A DNA stretch of 64,000 nt from Rhodopseudomonas sp. BAL398. GTDB taxonomy: Bacteria; Pseudomonadota; Alphaproteobacteria; Rhizobiales; Xanthobacteraceae. The notes beneath the pieces are model-generated. The model did no database searches, had not been told where the DNA came from, and saw only the letters and a program-made list of their open reading frames with translations. Each line of letters starts with the position of its first letter. The first letter of the stretch is position 1. The stretch spans positions 3,798,501 to 3,862,500 of the forward strand of contig NZ_CP133111.1 in the NCBI RefSeq assembly GCF_033001325.1, read 5' to 3'. Shown here one piece after another: positions 8,203 to 16,141 of the stretch. The translations under genes were made by a program, and so were the position numbers.

Positions 8203-10728
8203 TTGCCAGTCCAATCGTCACCAGACCACTTCCAGCCACCCAAGGCCCCTCTCGATGAGCTGGCGCTGGCCGAAATCAAGAGCGCGATCGTCGCCAAGCT
8301 GACGCTTGCGATCGGCAAGGAGGCCGCGCTCGCCACCAAGCACGATTGGTACAAGGCGGCGGCCTTGGCGCTGCGCGATCGCATCGTCTACCGCTGGCTG
8401 CAGAGCGAGAAGGAAAGCTACGACGGCGGCCGCAAGCGGGTTTACTATCTATCGCTCGAGTTCCTGATCGGCCGGCTGTTCACCGACGCGCTCAACAATA
8501 TGGGCCTGCTGCCGCTGTTCGATGCGGCACTCGGCGACCTCGGGGTCGGGCTTGACGAGCTGCGGAAATGCGAACCGGACGCCGCGCTCGGCAATGGCGG
8601 CCTGGGACGTCTGGCGGCCTGCTTCATGGAAAGCATGGCGACGCTGGACATCCCGGCGTTCGGCTATGGCATCCGCTATGATTTCGGCCTGTTCCGCCAG
8701 ATCATCTCGCAGGGCTGGCAGCAGGAATATCCTGATGAATGGCTCGGCTTCGGCAATCCGTGGGAGTTGCAGCGGCCCGAGGTGGTGTACCAGGTCTATT
8801 TCGGCGGCCATGTCGAGCATGTCGCCGATTCCCGCGGCCACGACCGGGCGTTCTGGACCCCCGGCGAGACCGTGCAGGCGGTGGCCTATGATACACCGAT
8901 CGTCGGCTGGCGCGGCCAGCACGTCAACGCGCTGCGGCTGTGGTCGGCGCGGGCGCCGGACCCGCTGCTGATCGACGTGTTCAATACCGGCGACTATCTC
9001 GGCGCCACCGCGCATGAAGCGCGCGCCGAGGCGATCTGCAAATTCCTCTATCCCAACGACGAAAGCGCCGCGGGCCGGGAATTGCGGCTGCGGCAGGAAT
9101 ATTTCTTCGTGTCGGCCTCGCTGCAGGATCTGATCAAGCGCCATCTGTCCTCGGACGGCTCGCTGCGCAACCTGGCGAAAAAGGCCGCGATCCAGCTTAA
9201 CGACACCCATCCGAGCCTCGCCGTCACCGAATTGATGCGGATCCTGATCGACCAGCACGGGATGCGCTGGGACGACGCCTGGGAGATCACCCGCGCGACG
9301 CTGTCCTACACCAATCACACCTTGCTGCCCGAGGCGCTGGAGACCTGGCCGGTCGAATTGTTCGAACGCTGCCTGCCGCGCCACCTCGAGCTGATCTACC
9401 GCATCAACGAGATCCATCTCGGTCTGGCCGATGAGAAATGCCCCGGCGACGTCGATTTCCGCGCTTCGGTGTCGCTGATCGACGAGAAGGCCGGCCGCCG
9501 GGTGCGGATGGGCCATCTGGCGTTCATCGGCTCGCACCGTATCAACGGCGTCTCGGCGATGCATTCCGACCTGATGAAGGAGACCGTGTTTCACGATCTC
9601 AACCACCTTTATCCGGGGCGCATCACCAACAAGACCAACGGCATCACCTTCCGCCGCTGGTTGATGCTGGCCAATCCCGGCCTGACCGACCTGTTGCGCG
9701 CCACCTGCGGCGAAGAGGTGCTGGACGACCCGACACGGCTGGAGCAGCTGGAAGCCTTCGCCAGCGACCCGGCGTTCCAACAGCGGTTCCGCGCGGTCAA
9801 GCACCACAACAAGGTGGCGCTGGCCCGGCTGATCGCCGAACGCAACGGCATCAAGGTCGACCCCGCCGCGCTGTTCGACGTCCAGATCAAGCGCATCCAC
9901 GAATATAAGCGCCAGCTGCTCAATATCCTGGAGACCATCGCGCTGTATTACGCGATCAAGGACGAGCCGAATCGCGATTGGGTGCCGCGGGTCAAGATCT
10001 TCGCCGGCAAGGCGGCGGCGAGCTACCGCTACGCCAAGCTGATCATCAAGCTGATCAACGACGTCGCCCAGGTGGTCAACAACGATCCGGTGATCGCCGG
10101 ACGGCTCAAGGTGGTGTTCCTGGCCGACTACAATGTCAGCCTGGCCGAAGTGATCATTCCGGCCGCCGATCTGTCGGAACAGATTTCCACCGCCGGCATG
10201 GAAGCCTCCGGCACCGGAAATATGAAGCTGGCGCTGAACGGGGCGCTGACCATCGGCACGCTGGACGGCGCCAATATCGAGATCCGCGACCAGGTCGGCG
10301 CCGACAACATCGCGATCTTCGGCATGGAAGCGCTCGACGTGATGGCGCGCCGGGCTCAGGGCCTGGACGCCAATGACGTGGTCACCAGCTCGCCACATCT
10401 GGCCCGCGCGATCCGCGCCATCGATGCCGGCGTGTTTTCGCCGGACGATCCGGCGCGGTTCGCCTCGATCGCGCATGCGCTGCGCCATCTCGACCACTAC
10501 ATGGTCAGCGCCGATTTCGACAGCTACTTCGAGGCCCAGCGCGGCATCGACGCGCGCTGGCGCGCCGGCCCGGCTTGGACCCGCGCGGCGATTCTCAACG
10601 TCGCCCGCATGGCGTGGTTCTCCTCCGACCGCACCATCCGCGAATATGCCGACGAGATCTGGAACGTGCCGACCAGGCCGGCAACACAGCCCTCGCCGGC
10701 GCGGCAGGCGTTGATCAAAGGCGGCTAG
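8203..10728 (+). CDS. glgP: Glycogen/alpha-glucan phosphorylase
   Basis: An 841-residue GT35 phosphorylase, close to the usual bacterial length, which releases glucose 1-phosphate from glycogen or maltodextrin. The PLP-binding region EASGTGNMKLALNGALTIGT is intact, with the Schiff-base lysine at about residue 675. The N-terminal YYLSLEFLIGR and the NGGLGRLAACFM segment are also typical. Translation appears to start at TTG 8203 behind AGGA at 8192-8195. No other glycogen genes adjoin it, but two GH13 alpha-glucan enzymes lie at 56-60 kb in the window. Confidence 0.95.
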   Translation: MPVQSSPDHFQPPKAPLDELALAEIKSAIVAKLTLAIGKEAALATKHDWYKAAALALRDRIVYRWLQSEKESYDGGRKRVYYLSLEFLIGRLFTDALNNMGLLPLFDAALGDLGVGLDELRKCEPDAALGNGGLGRLAACFMESMATLDIPAFGYGIRYDFGLFRQIISQGWQQEYPDEWLGFGNPWELQRPEVVYQVYFGGHVEHVADSRGHDRAFWTPGETVQAVAYDTPIVGWRGQHVNALRLWSARAPDPLLIDVFNTGDYLGATAHEARAEAICKFLYPNDESAAGRELRLRQEYFFVSASLQDLIKRHLSSDGSLRNLAKKAAIQLNDTHPSLAVTELMRILIDQHGMRWDDAWEITRATLSYTNHTLLPEALETWPVELFERCLPRHLELIYRINEIHLGLADEKCPGDVDFRASVSLIDEKAGRRVRMGHLAFIGSHRINGVSAMHSDLMKETVFHDLNHLYPGRITNKTNGITFRRWLMLANPGLTDLLRATCGEEVLDDPTRLEQLEAFASDPAFQQRFRAVKHHNKVALARLIAERNGIKVDPAALFDVQIKRIHEYKRQLLNILETIALYYAIKDEPNRDWVPRVKIFAGKAAASYRYAKLIIKLINDVAQVVNNDPVIAGRLKVVFLADYNVSLAEVIIPAADLSEQISTAGMEASGTGNMKLALNGALTIGTLDGANIEIRDQVGADNIAIFGMEALDVMARRAQGLDANDVVTSSPHLARAIRAIDAGVFSPDDPARFASIAHALRHLDHYMVSADFDSYFEAQRGIDARWRAGPAWTRAAILNVARMAWFSSDRTIREYADEIWNVPTRPATQPSPARQALIKGG

Positions 10729-11092
10729 CTGGCGGCCGCCGCGCCGGCAGCGTCTTCAAGCGAGTGCTTGCCGGTTCGCGCAAGGAAAACGCGCGTCAAA
10801 AAAAACTGGCGCCGATTTCATTTCCATTAGAACCAGAATTACTGCTGCGACGACCCATCTGTTGCGGCGACCGTCCGCCGATTGTCAGCGCACAATCGTG
10901 TAACTGTGAGCAATACTGAACTTCACCGCGAACCTGGGTATGTTACTAATTAGTAGTTATACTTAGAGTGGCATTTTGCGTGCTGGCGTGGCCGGAGAGA
11001 TTGCGGCTGACGACGCTGGATGTTGCGGTATGCCCGCAATCACCATCAGAAATTGTTTGGCTCAAGCCAACCGGTATCAGAGGAGGGTTGCC
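10729..11092. promoter_or_regulatory. Intergenic region with a 12-bp palindrome upstream of the repeat-protein cassette
   Basis: This 364-base gap is AT-rich compared with its flanks. It contains the perfect palindrome TACTAATTAGTA at 10944-10955, a plausible operator for the cassette starting at 11093. No gene is supported: the reading frame of the next gene stays open back to a TTG at 10976, but those extra 39 codons lack a ribosome site and look non-coding. The promoter boxes themselves are not clear to me. Confidence 0.5.
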
Positions 11093-11974
11093 ATGGTCGG
11101 ATCGGCTCAGCAAGGATTCAATTCCACATTCATGCCATTTGGTGCCGCACCGGCATCGACACCGGGTGTCGCGCCACAAGGCATTGACTTCAATGCGATT
11201 CTGAAACAGATCGCCGGACAGGCCGCGCAGGCTTTGCCGGGCCTGATCATGGGCCTATTGTCATCGCATCCGACGCTTGGTCCGCAAATGCGCGCACAGG
11301 GCGTGTCGCCGCAATCTCTGTTCAACATCGGCATCAACACGCCGTTCGGCGGTGGCGGCCTCGATCTGTTCGACGCCGCGCCCGAGCCCGACTTCACAGC
11401 GCAAGGGTTCAACTTTCGCAAACTGCTGAAGGATGTCAGCAATCAGGCGCTGAAGACGCTGCCCGGGCTGATCATGGGCCTGTTGTCGGCGAATCCGACG
11501 ATCGGCCCGCAATTGCGCGCGCAAGGCGTGTCGCCGCAATCGCTGATCAATTTCGGCATCAACACGCCGTTCGGCGGCGGCGGCATCAGCCTGTTCGACT
11601 CCGAGCCCGATGTCACGCCGCAGGGCATCAATTTCCGTAAGCTTCTGAAAGATGTCGGCGGTCAGGCGCTGAAGGCCCTGCCCGGCTTGCTGATCGGACT
11701 GTTGTCGTCGAACCCGACGATCGGCCCGCAACTGCGCGCGCAAGGCGTGTCGCCGCAATCGCTGATCAATTTCGGCATCAACACGCCGTTCGGCGGCGGC
11801 GGCATCAGCCTGTTCGACTCCGAGCCCCAGGCCGGCGTCACGCCGCAAAGCTTTGATTTCGACAGCTTCGCTCGACAGATCGCCGAGGAAGCCAGCAAGG
11901 CCATCCCGGGCATCTTGCAGAGCCTGTTGTCGGCGCAGCCCGGCGGCGCGCAGCAATCGCCGACCATCCATTGA
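11093..11974 (+). CDS. Tandem-repeat protein, first gene of the peptidase cassette
   Basis: A 293-residue protein with no signal peptide and no known domain. It is built of three full repeats and one partial repeat: about residues 29-103, 104-176, 177-251 and 252-293. Each opens with a TPQG/TAQG-type junction (QG-I/F-N/D-F), then a Lys-containing amphipathic helix (FRKLLKDVGGQALKALPG), a hydrophobic LLIGLLSSNP segment, LRAQGVSPQS and a glycine run NTPFGGGG. Repeats 2 and 3 share 95 identical bases (11514-11608 and 11733-11827). AGGAGGG at 11081-11087 fixes the ATG. I do not recognise the family. Its position ahead of a subtilase suggests a processed substrate or structural repeat protein. Confidence 0.75.
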   Translation: MVGSAQQGFNSTFMPFGAAPASTPGVAPQGIDFNAILKQIAGQAAQALPGLIMGLLSSHPTLGPQMRAQGVSPQSLFNIGINTPFGGGGLDLFDAAPEPDFTAQGFNFRKLLKDVSNQALKTLPGLIMGLLSANPTIGPQLRAQGVSPQSLINFGINTPFGGGGISLFDSEPDVTPQGINFRKLLKDVGGQALKALPGLLIGLLSSNPTIGPQLRAQGVSPQSLINFGINTPFGGGGISLFDSEPQAGVTPQSFDFDSFARQIAEEASKAIPGILQSLLSAQPGGAQQSPTIH

Positions 11975-11981
11975 TCGCAAA

Positions 11982-12014
11982 AGCTCAACCGAACCGCATG
12001 TGTTCGGTTGAGCT
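11982..12014 (+). terminator. 13-bp hairpin between repeat-protein and prodomain-like genes
   Basis: A perfect stem AGCTCAACCGAAC / GTTCGGTTGAGCT with a 7-base loop lies 8 bases after the repeat gene's stop. There is no T run after it, so it is more likely an attenuator or a 3'-end stabiliser than a full terminator. It would allow far more repeat protein than peptidase to be made from one promoter. Confidence 0.65.
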
Positions 12015-12034
12015 CCACTAGAGGAACCACGGCT

Positions 12035-12271
12035 CTGACCAGCAAACTTCAACAATTCACCGTGACGCCGCGCGATGGCTCGACGTCGTTTGACGACGCC
12101 GAGGCTGCTATCAGGCAGGTGCTGTCCGATACGCCGGAAACGAAATTGGTCGACTTGGATAGGAAGAACCGGATCGCGGTCATTGAAATTCCCGATCAAG
12201 CTGTGACCGCGGTCCGCGACGCCCTTCAGTCGCGTTTCCAGATCGATCCGAATGCGCCGCTGAGATTCTAG
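12035..12271 (+). CDS. Small protein resembling a subtilase I9-type prodomain/inhibitor
   Basis: About 78 residues, cytosolic, no signal peptide. The pattern KLVDLDRKNRIAVIEIP, then an amphipathic helix (DQAVTAVRDALQSRF) and a C-terminal DPNAPLRF resembles the alpha/beta I9 prodomain of subtilisins, which folds and inhibits the protease. That assignment is from shape, not from a database match. GAGGAA at 12021-12026 points to a CTG start at 12035 (8-base spacing). TTG 12008 sits inside the upstream hairpin, and GTG 12062 would cut off the first strand. It lies 42 bases before the S8 peptidase gene. Confidence 0.6.
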   Translation: MTSKLQQFTVTPRDGSTSFDDAEAAIRQVLSDTPETKLVDLDRKNRIAVIEIPDQAVTAVRDALQSRFQIDPNAPLRF

Positions 12272-12313
12272 CCGCAGTCGCGCCGCCAGGTGTCTTCCCG
12301 GAAGGGGGAACAA

Positions 12314-14161
12314 ATGAGCGAGCATGAGGAAACCCAAGGCGGCCAGGCCGACGCCGCCACAACAAGCACCGGCCGCAACGAAGTCATCGAACGACAAAAG
12401 CAGTATATGGTCGGCCGCCGGCTGTCGGCGGGCGTCGCAACGCTGAGCGCCGGACCCGGCGGCTTCGATTCCAGACAGGTCGTCGAAGCCTTGTCGGCGC
12501 TGCCGGATCTCGACGTCGTCAGGGTGGTCAAATCGCGCGGATTGTCGGTGCTCTCCACCGCGGCCGCCGCCAGCCAGGACATCGTGGTGGTTCGTACCGC
12601 CTCGCCGGAACGCGCGGCCTATCTGGAGGAGATGGGCGCGCGCAACCCGGCGCTCATCATCGAGCGCGACCACCTGCTGCAACATCTCGGCAGTTCACAG
12701 CCACAATTCGCCGTGGCGTCGCGCAGTCCGTCGCAACTCATCACCGCATCGGTCCCGGTTCGCTTTCATATCCAGGACGACACGGGCCAGGCAGTGGCCG
12801 GCGCCGAGGTGATCGTCTATGGCGAATTGGGGACGCAGGACCAAGGTCAGACCAACGAGCATGGCGACCTCACGCTCCCGGTGACGGGCGGTGCGCTCAA
12901 TCTGGTGGCGGCCCTCTATGTCAAACCCGCGGCGGATTATTGGGAGCGCTTCATCGAGCGTCCGGGGCTCGACGCCAGCACCGTCAATACTATCACGCTG
13001 CGATCACTCGCCTCATTCGCCCAGGCCGGCTACGCGGTGCCGGGCGCCAATGCCGGCCCGTTCCTGGGATGGGGCGAGCGGGTCATGGGACTGCTCGGGC
13101 TCGACCTGCAGCAATCCAATGGCGCCGGCGTGCGCGTCGCGATTATCGATAGCGGTTGCGACACCACCCATCCGGCACTGTCCCACATCACGATCGGCCG
13201 TGATTTTACCAATCTGGACGCCAACCACGAGCCGGACCAGACCAGCTGGCGGACCGACGTCTTCAGCCATGGCAGCCACTGCGCCGGCGTGATCGCCGGC
13301 AATGGGCGGGGCGGGCATATCAGGGGCTTCGCGCCAGCGGCGGAGGTCCACGTCCTCAAGGTGTTCCCGGGCGGCGCCTTCAACAATCTGGCGGCGGCGA
13401 TCAATTACTGCATCGACAACCAGATCCATGTGGTCAATTGCAGCCTCGGCGGCGACGCCAGCTCGAATCTGGTCGCGCAGGCGATTCAGCGCGCCCGTGA
13501 GGCCGGCGTCGCGCTCTTCGTGGCCGCGGGAAATTCCGCCTCGGCGGTGCAATTCCCCGCCAATGTCCCGGGCGTCATGTGCGTCTCGGCAATCGGGCAG
13601 TTCGGGAATTTCCCGGACTACACCTATCACGCGCGTACCGTACCGGATGGCGTTGCGGTGGCGCCGGGCCAGGTCTATCCGGCGAAGTTCACCTGCCATG
13701 GTCCGGAAGTCACGGTCTGCGGCCCGGGTGTCGGCATCATCTCGTCGGTCCCCGGCGGCGGCTATGCGGCCTGGGACGGCACCTCGATGGCCGATCCGCA
13801 TCTGACCGGCCTTGGCGCCTTGGCGGCAGCGCATCATCCGGAGCTGAAAAACGCCAGAACCCGCAATGCCGCCTGGGTCGATCGCCTATTCCAACTCGTC
13901 GTCGGGGCGGCACAATTCGTCGGATTGCCGCCGGAATATGGCGGCGCCGGACTGCCGTTGGCGCTCGGGGCAATCGGTGCAGCCAAGGTCTCGGTCCAAT
14001 CGGCGGCCCCCCGGCCGAAACCGGAATTCAGCCCGGATGAGTTTGCGCAACTGGTCAAGTCGGTGATCGACGCCCTGCCGGCCGAAGTGACGACACGAAT
14101 CGTCCGCGGCAATTCAGGCGTTGCGGGAGCAAACGGCGCTCGCGACGGGATGCCTGCCTGA
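12314..14161 (+). CDS. Subtilisin-like S8 serine peptidase with N-terminal prodomain-like and Ig-like regions
   Basis: A 615-residue subtilase. The full triad is present: Asp279 (VAIIDSGCD), His319 (SHGSHCAGVIAG) and Ser491 (DGTSMADPH), plus the oxyanion Asn407 (VAAGNS). The usual GTSMAAPH is changed to GTSMADPH. Residues about 30-120 look like an I9-type prodomain. About 140-235 resemble an Ig/carboxypeptidase-regulatory fold (VAGAEVIVYGELGTQDQG). No signal peptide is visible, so it is either cytosolic or exported by another route. The ATG follows GAAGGGGGAA (12301-12310). With the two genes upstream it forms a cassette ending in the hairpin at 14195. Confidence 0.9.
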   Translation: MSEHEETQGGQADAATTSTGRNEVIERQKQYMVGRRLSAGVATLSAGPGGFDSRQVVEALSALPDLDVVRVVKSRGLSVLSTAAAASQDIVVVRTASPERAAYLEEMGARNPALIIERDHLLQHLGSSQPQFAVASRSPSQLITASVPVRFHIQDDTGQAVAGAEVIVYGELGTQDQGQTNEHGDLTLPVTGGALNLVAALYVKPAADYWERFIERPGLDASTVNTITLRSLASFAQAGYAVPGANAGPFLGWGERVMGLLGLDLQQSNGAGVRVAIIDSGCDTTHPALSHITIGRDFTNLDANHEPDQTSWRTDVFSHGSHCAGVIAGNGRGGHIRGFAPAAEVHVLKVFPGGAFNNLAAAINYCIDNQIHVVNCSLGGDASSNLVAQAIQRAREAGVALFVAAGNSASAVQFPANVPGVMCVSAIGQFGNFPDYTYHARTVPDGVAVAPGQVYPAKFTCHGPEVTVCGPGVGIISSVPGGGYAAWDGTSMADPHLTGLGALAAAHHPELKNARTRNAAWVDRLFQLVVGAAQFVGLPPEYGGAGLPLALGAIGAAKVSVQSAAPRPKPEFSPDEFAQLVKSVIDALPAEVTTRIVRGNSGVAGANGARDGMPA

Positions 14162-14194
14162 CGCAGGCAACACCGTGCCATCGTTCAGCCAACA

Positions 14195-14218
14195 CGGCGT
14201 CGCCCACCGGCGACGCCG
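14195..14218 (+). terminator. Terminator-like hairpin after the S8 peptidase gene
   Basis: A perfect 10-bp stem CGGCGTCGCC / GGCGACGCCG with a 4-base loop lies 33 bases after the peptidase stop, followed by GATTTG. The T run is short, but the position suits an end to the three-gene cassette. Confidence 0.6.
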
Positions 14219-14540
14219 GATTTGCAGATCGTCGCTTCGCGCAGATTGCCGGCGGCAATGAGCCGATCACCACCGCCGAAGCGCGTCGACCCCTGGCGGC
14301 GCCGGGGTTCGGGGACGCAATCGCATCCTCACGGCCCCAGGCCCCGCCCCCGATGGCCAGGGCGGCCAAAACCGTGACTGCGGCCCTCGGCGCCGCCGAT
14401 GCCCACATCCTGTACGAAGCCTTTCACCGCCAGAACGGGAACTCCGGTCCCCGATGGACGTTCGCTGGCAACCGTCCAGCCAATCGCCTATCTCAATGGT
14501 CGACCCATCCCCCTCCTTTGGCGCAAAGGCGAACCCGCGC
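14219..14540. other. Intergenic region upstream of arginase, no supported gene
   Basis: About 320 bases between the cassette terminator and the arginase start. The arginase frame is open back to 14454, but those residues have no family character. I see no clear promoter, repeat or RNA gene here. Confidence 0.45.
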
Positions 14541-15527
14541 ATGTCCTCTTCCGGCGCATCGATCACATGTGACTCACCGCGGCGGATCGCGCTGCTCGGC
14601 GTGCCGATCGAGATCGGCGCCGGCCAGCGCGGCACGCTGATGGGGCCGGCGGCGCTGCGCACCGCCGGGATCGGCCGGGTGCTGGCCGAGCTCGGCTATG
14701 CGGTCGAGGATCACGGCGATCTGGCGCCGGCCCCGGTCGAGACCAGCGTGCTGCTGCCGCCCAACGCGAAAAGCTATGACGAGATCCGGCCCTGGATCGG
14801 CAAGGTCAGCGAGCAGGCCTATCGGCTGGCGCGCACCGGCGCGCTGCCGGTTTTCATGGGTGGCGATCACAGCCTGTCGATGGGATCGGTCAACGGCGTG
14901 GCGCGGCACTGCGCCGAATCCGGCCGCAAGCTGTTCGTGCTGTGGCTCGACGCCCATGCCGACTACAACACCACCGCCACCACGTTGACCGGCAACATGC
15001 ACGGCATGTCGGCGGCGTTTCTGTGCGGCGAGCCCGGCCTCGAGCGATTGCTCGGCGATCAGCCGCGCGAGGCGCTCGGCCCCGGGCGGCTCGATCTGTT
15101 CGGAATCCGCTCGATTGATCCCTTGGAAAAGGATCTGGTGCGCGAGCGCCGGATCGCGATCGCCGACATGCGGGCGATCGACGAATTCGGCGTCGGCGTG
15201 CTGATCCGCCGGGTGATCGACCGCGTCAAGGCGCAGGACGGCGTGCTGCACGTCTCGTTCGATGTCGATTTTCTCGATCCGGAGATCGCGCCCGGCGTCG
15301 GCACCACGGTCCCGGGCGGCGCCACCTATCGCGAGGCCCATCTGGTGATGGAGCTGCTGCATGATTCCGGGCTGGTGCGCTCGCTCGACATCGTCGAGCT
15401 CAATCCGTTTCTCGACGAACGTGGCCGCACCGCGCGGGTCGCGGTCGAACTGATCGGCAGCCTGTTCGGCATGCAGATCTCCGACCGCCCGACGCCGAGC
15501 AACGCGGTGCTGCCCGACGCCGACTAA
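14541..15527 (+). CDS. rocF: Arginase
   Basis: A 328-residue ureohydrolase that hydrolyses arginine to ornithine and urea. The binuclear manganese site is complete: GGDHSLSMGS, WLDAHADYNT and SFDVDFLDPEIAPGVGTTVPGG. The last two motifs and the overall length favour arginase over agmatinase. I chose ATG 14541 (MSSSGASITCDSPRRIALLGVP), which puts the first beta strand near the N terminus; ATG 14454 is possible. It is convergent with flbT, 16 bases apart. Confidence 0.93.
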   Translation: MSSSGASITCDSPRRIALLGVPIEIGAGQRGTLMGPAALRTAGIGRVLAELGYAVEDHGDLAPAPVETSVLLPPNAKSYDEIRPWIGKVSEQAYRLARTGALPVFMGGDHSLSMGSVNGVARHCAESGRKLFVLWLDAHADYNTTATTLTGNMHGMSAAFLCGEPGLERLLGDQPREALGPGRLDLFGIRSIDPLEKDLVRERRIAIADMRAIDEFGVGVLIRRVIDRVKAQDGVLHVSFDVDFLDPEIAPGVGTTVPGGATYREAHLVMELLHDSGLVRSLDIVELNPFLDERGRTARVAVELIGSLFGMQISDRPTPSNAVLPDAD

Positions 15528-15543
15528 CGATGTCGCAAGCCAG

Positions 15544-16053
15544 CTACGCGTCGACCAGCACGGCGTCCGGTTCGGCTTCTTGCGGCTTGCGTTCCGGACG
15601 GCCGCGGCGCGGCGCGCGGATCACGACCGGCGCGCTGGCGGCCTTTGGCTGGAACAGGCCGGTGAGTTCGGCGGCCCAGTCGCGCTGCGGATATTCGCTA
15701 TAGAGCAATTTGCGGTATTCGCGGATCGCACCGTAGAACGATCCCTTGGCGATCTCGCTATTGGCAGCGGCGACGGTCGCGGCCGCCTGCGGCATCTGCG
15801 CCAGCAATTCTGCGACCAGTTCAAAATACCGCGCCACGCTCGCGCCGTCGCAGCCGAGATACAAATTCTGGACGCAGAGATAGACGCGCTTCAGCGGCGT
15901 GTCGGCGCGCTCCTCGAGCATCGCATGGGCCTGGCGCAGCACCGGCGCGGCGCCCTCGATGGAGAATTTCGCCGGCTCCGACCAGGCATTCGTCACGACG
16001 GTCGTTCCGATGAAGATCCGCTCATAAGGCATCATCTTCACTTTCAGGGCCAT
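15544..16053 (-). CDS. flbT: Flagellin synthesis regulator FlbT
   Basis: A 169-residue FlbT family protein, which in Caulobacter controls flagellin mRNA stability and translation. The N-terminal MALKVKMMPYERIFIG, the APVLR and TPLKRVYLCVQNLYL segments and the KGSFYGAIREYRKLLYSE helix match the family. It lies just downstream of the flagellin gene on the same strand, separated by a strong hairpin, which fits regulation of its neighbour. A basic C-terminal tail (RAPRRGRPERK) could contact RNA, which is inference. No flaF gene is adjacent. Confidence 0.88.
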   Translation of the reverse strand: MALKVKMMPYERIFIGTTVVTNAWSEPAKFSIEGAAPVLRQAHAMLEERADTPLKRVYLCVQNLYLGCDGASVARYFELVAELLAQMPQAAATVAAANSEIAKGSFYGAIREYRKLLYSEYPQRDWAAELTGLFQPKAASAPVVIRAPRRGRPERKPQEAEPDAVLVDA

Positions 16054-16096
16054 CGCATCTCTCCGAACGATCGTTGCGGTACGTCAGTTAGTAGAT

Positions 16097-16124
16097 GGGA
16101 CGGCGGGGCTGTTCCCGCCGTCCC
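16097..16124 (-). terminator. Hairpin between flagellin and flbT
   Basis: A perfect 11-bp stem GGGACGGCGGG / CCCGCCGTCCC with a 6-base loop lies 18 bases past the flagellin stop and 43 bases before the flbT start codon. There is no T run. It probably protects or ends the abundant flagellin transcript while letting some read-through reach flbT. Confidence 0.7.
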
Positions 16125-16141
16125 GATTGTCGTCAGATCGC

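Noticed and set aside
8449-10497. 682-codon minus-strand frame
   Set aside because: It is antisense to glgP, whose motifs are complete, and has no family character.
10976-11092. 39-codon N-terminal extension of the repeat protein from TTG 10976
   Set aside because: It has no ribosome site, whereas AGGAGGG sits just before ATG 11093.
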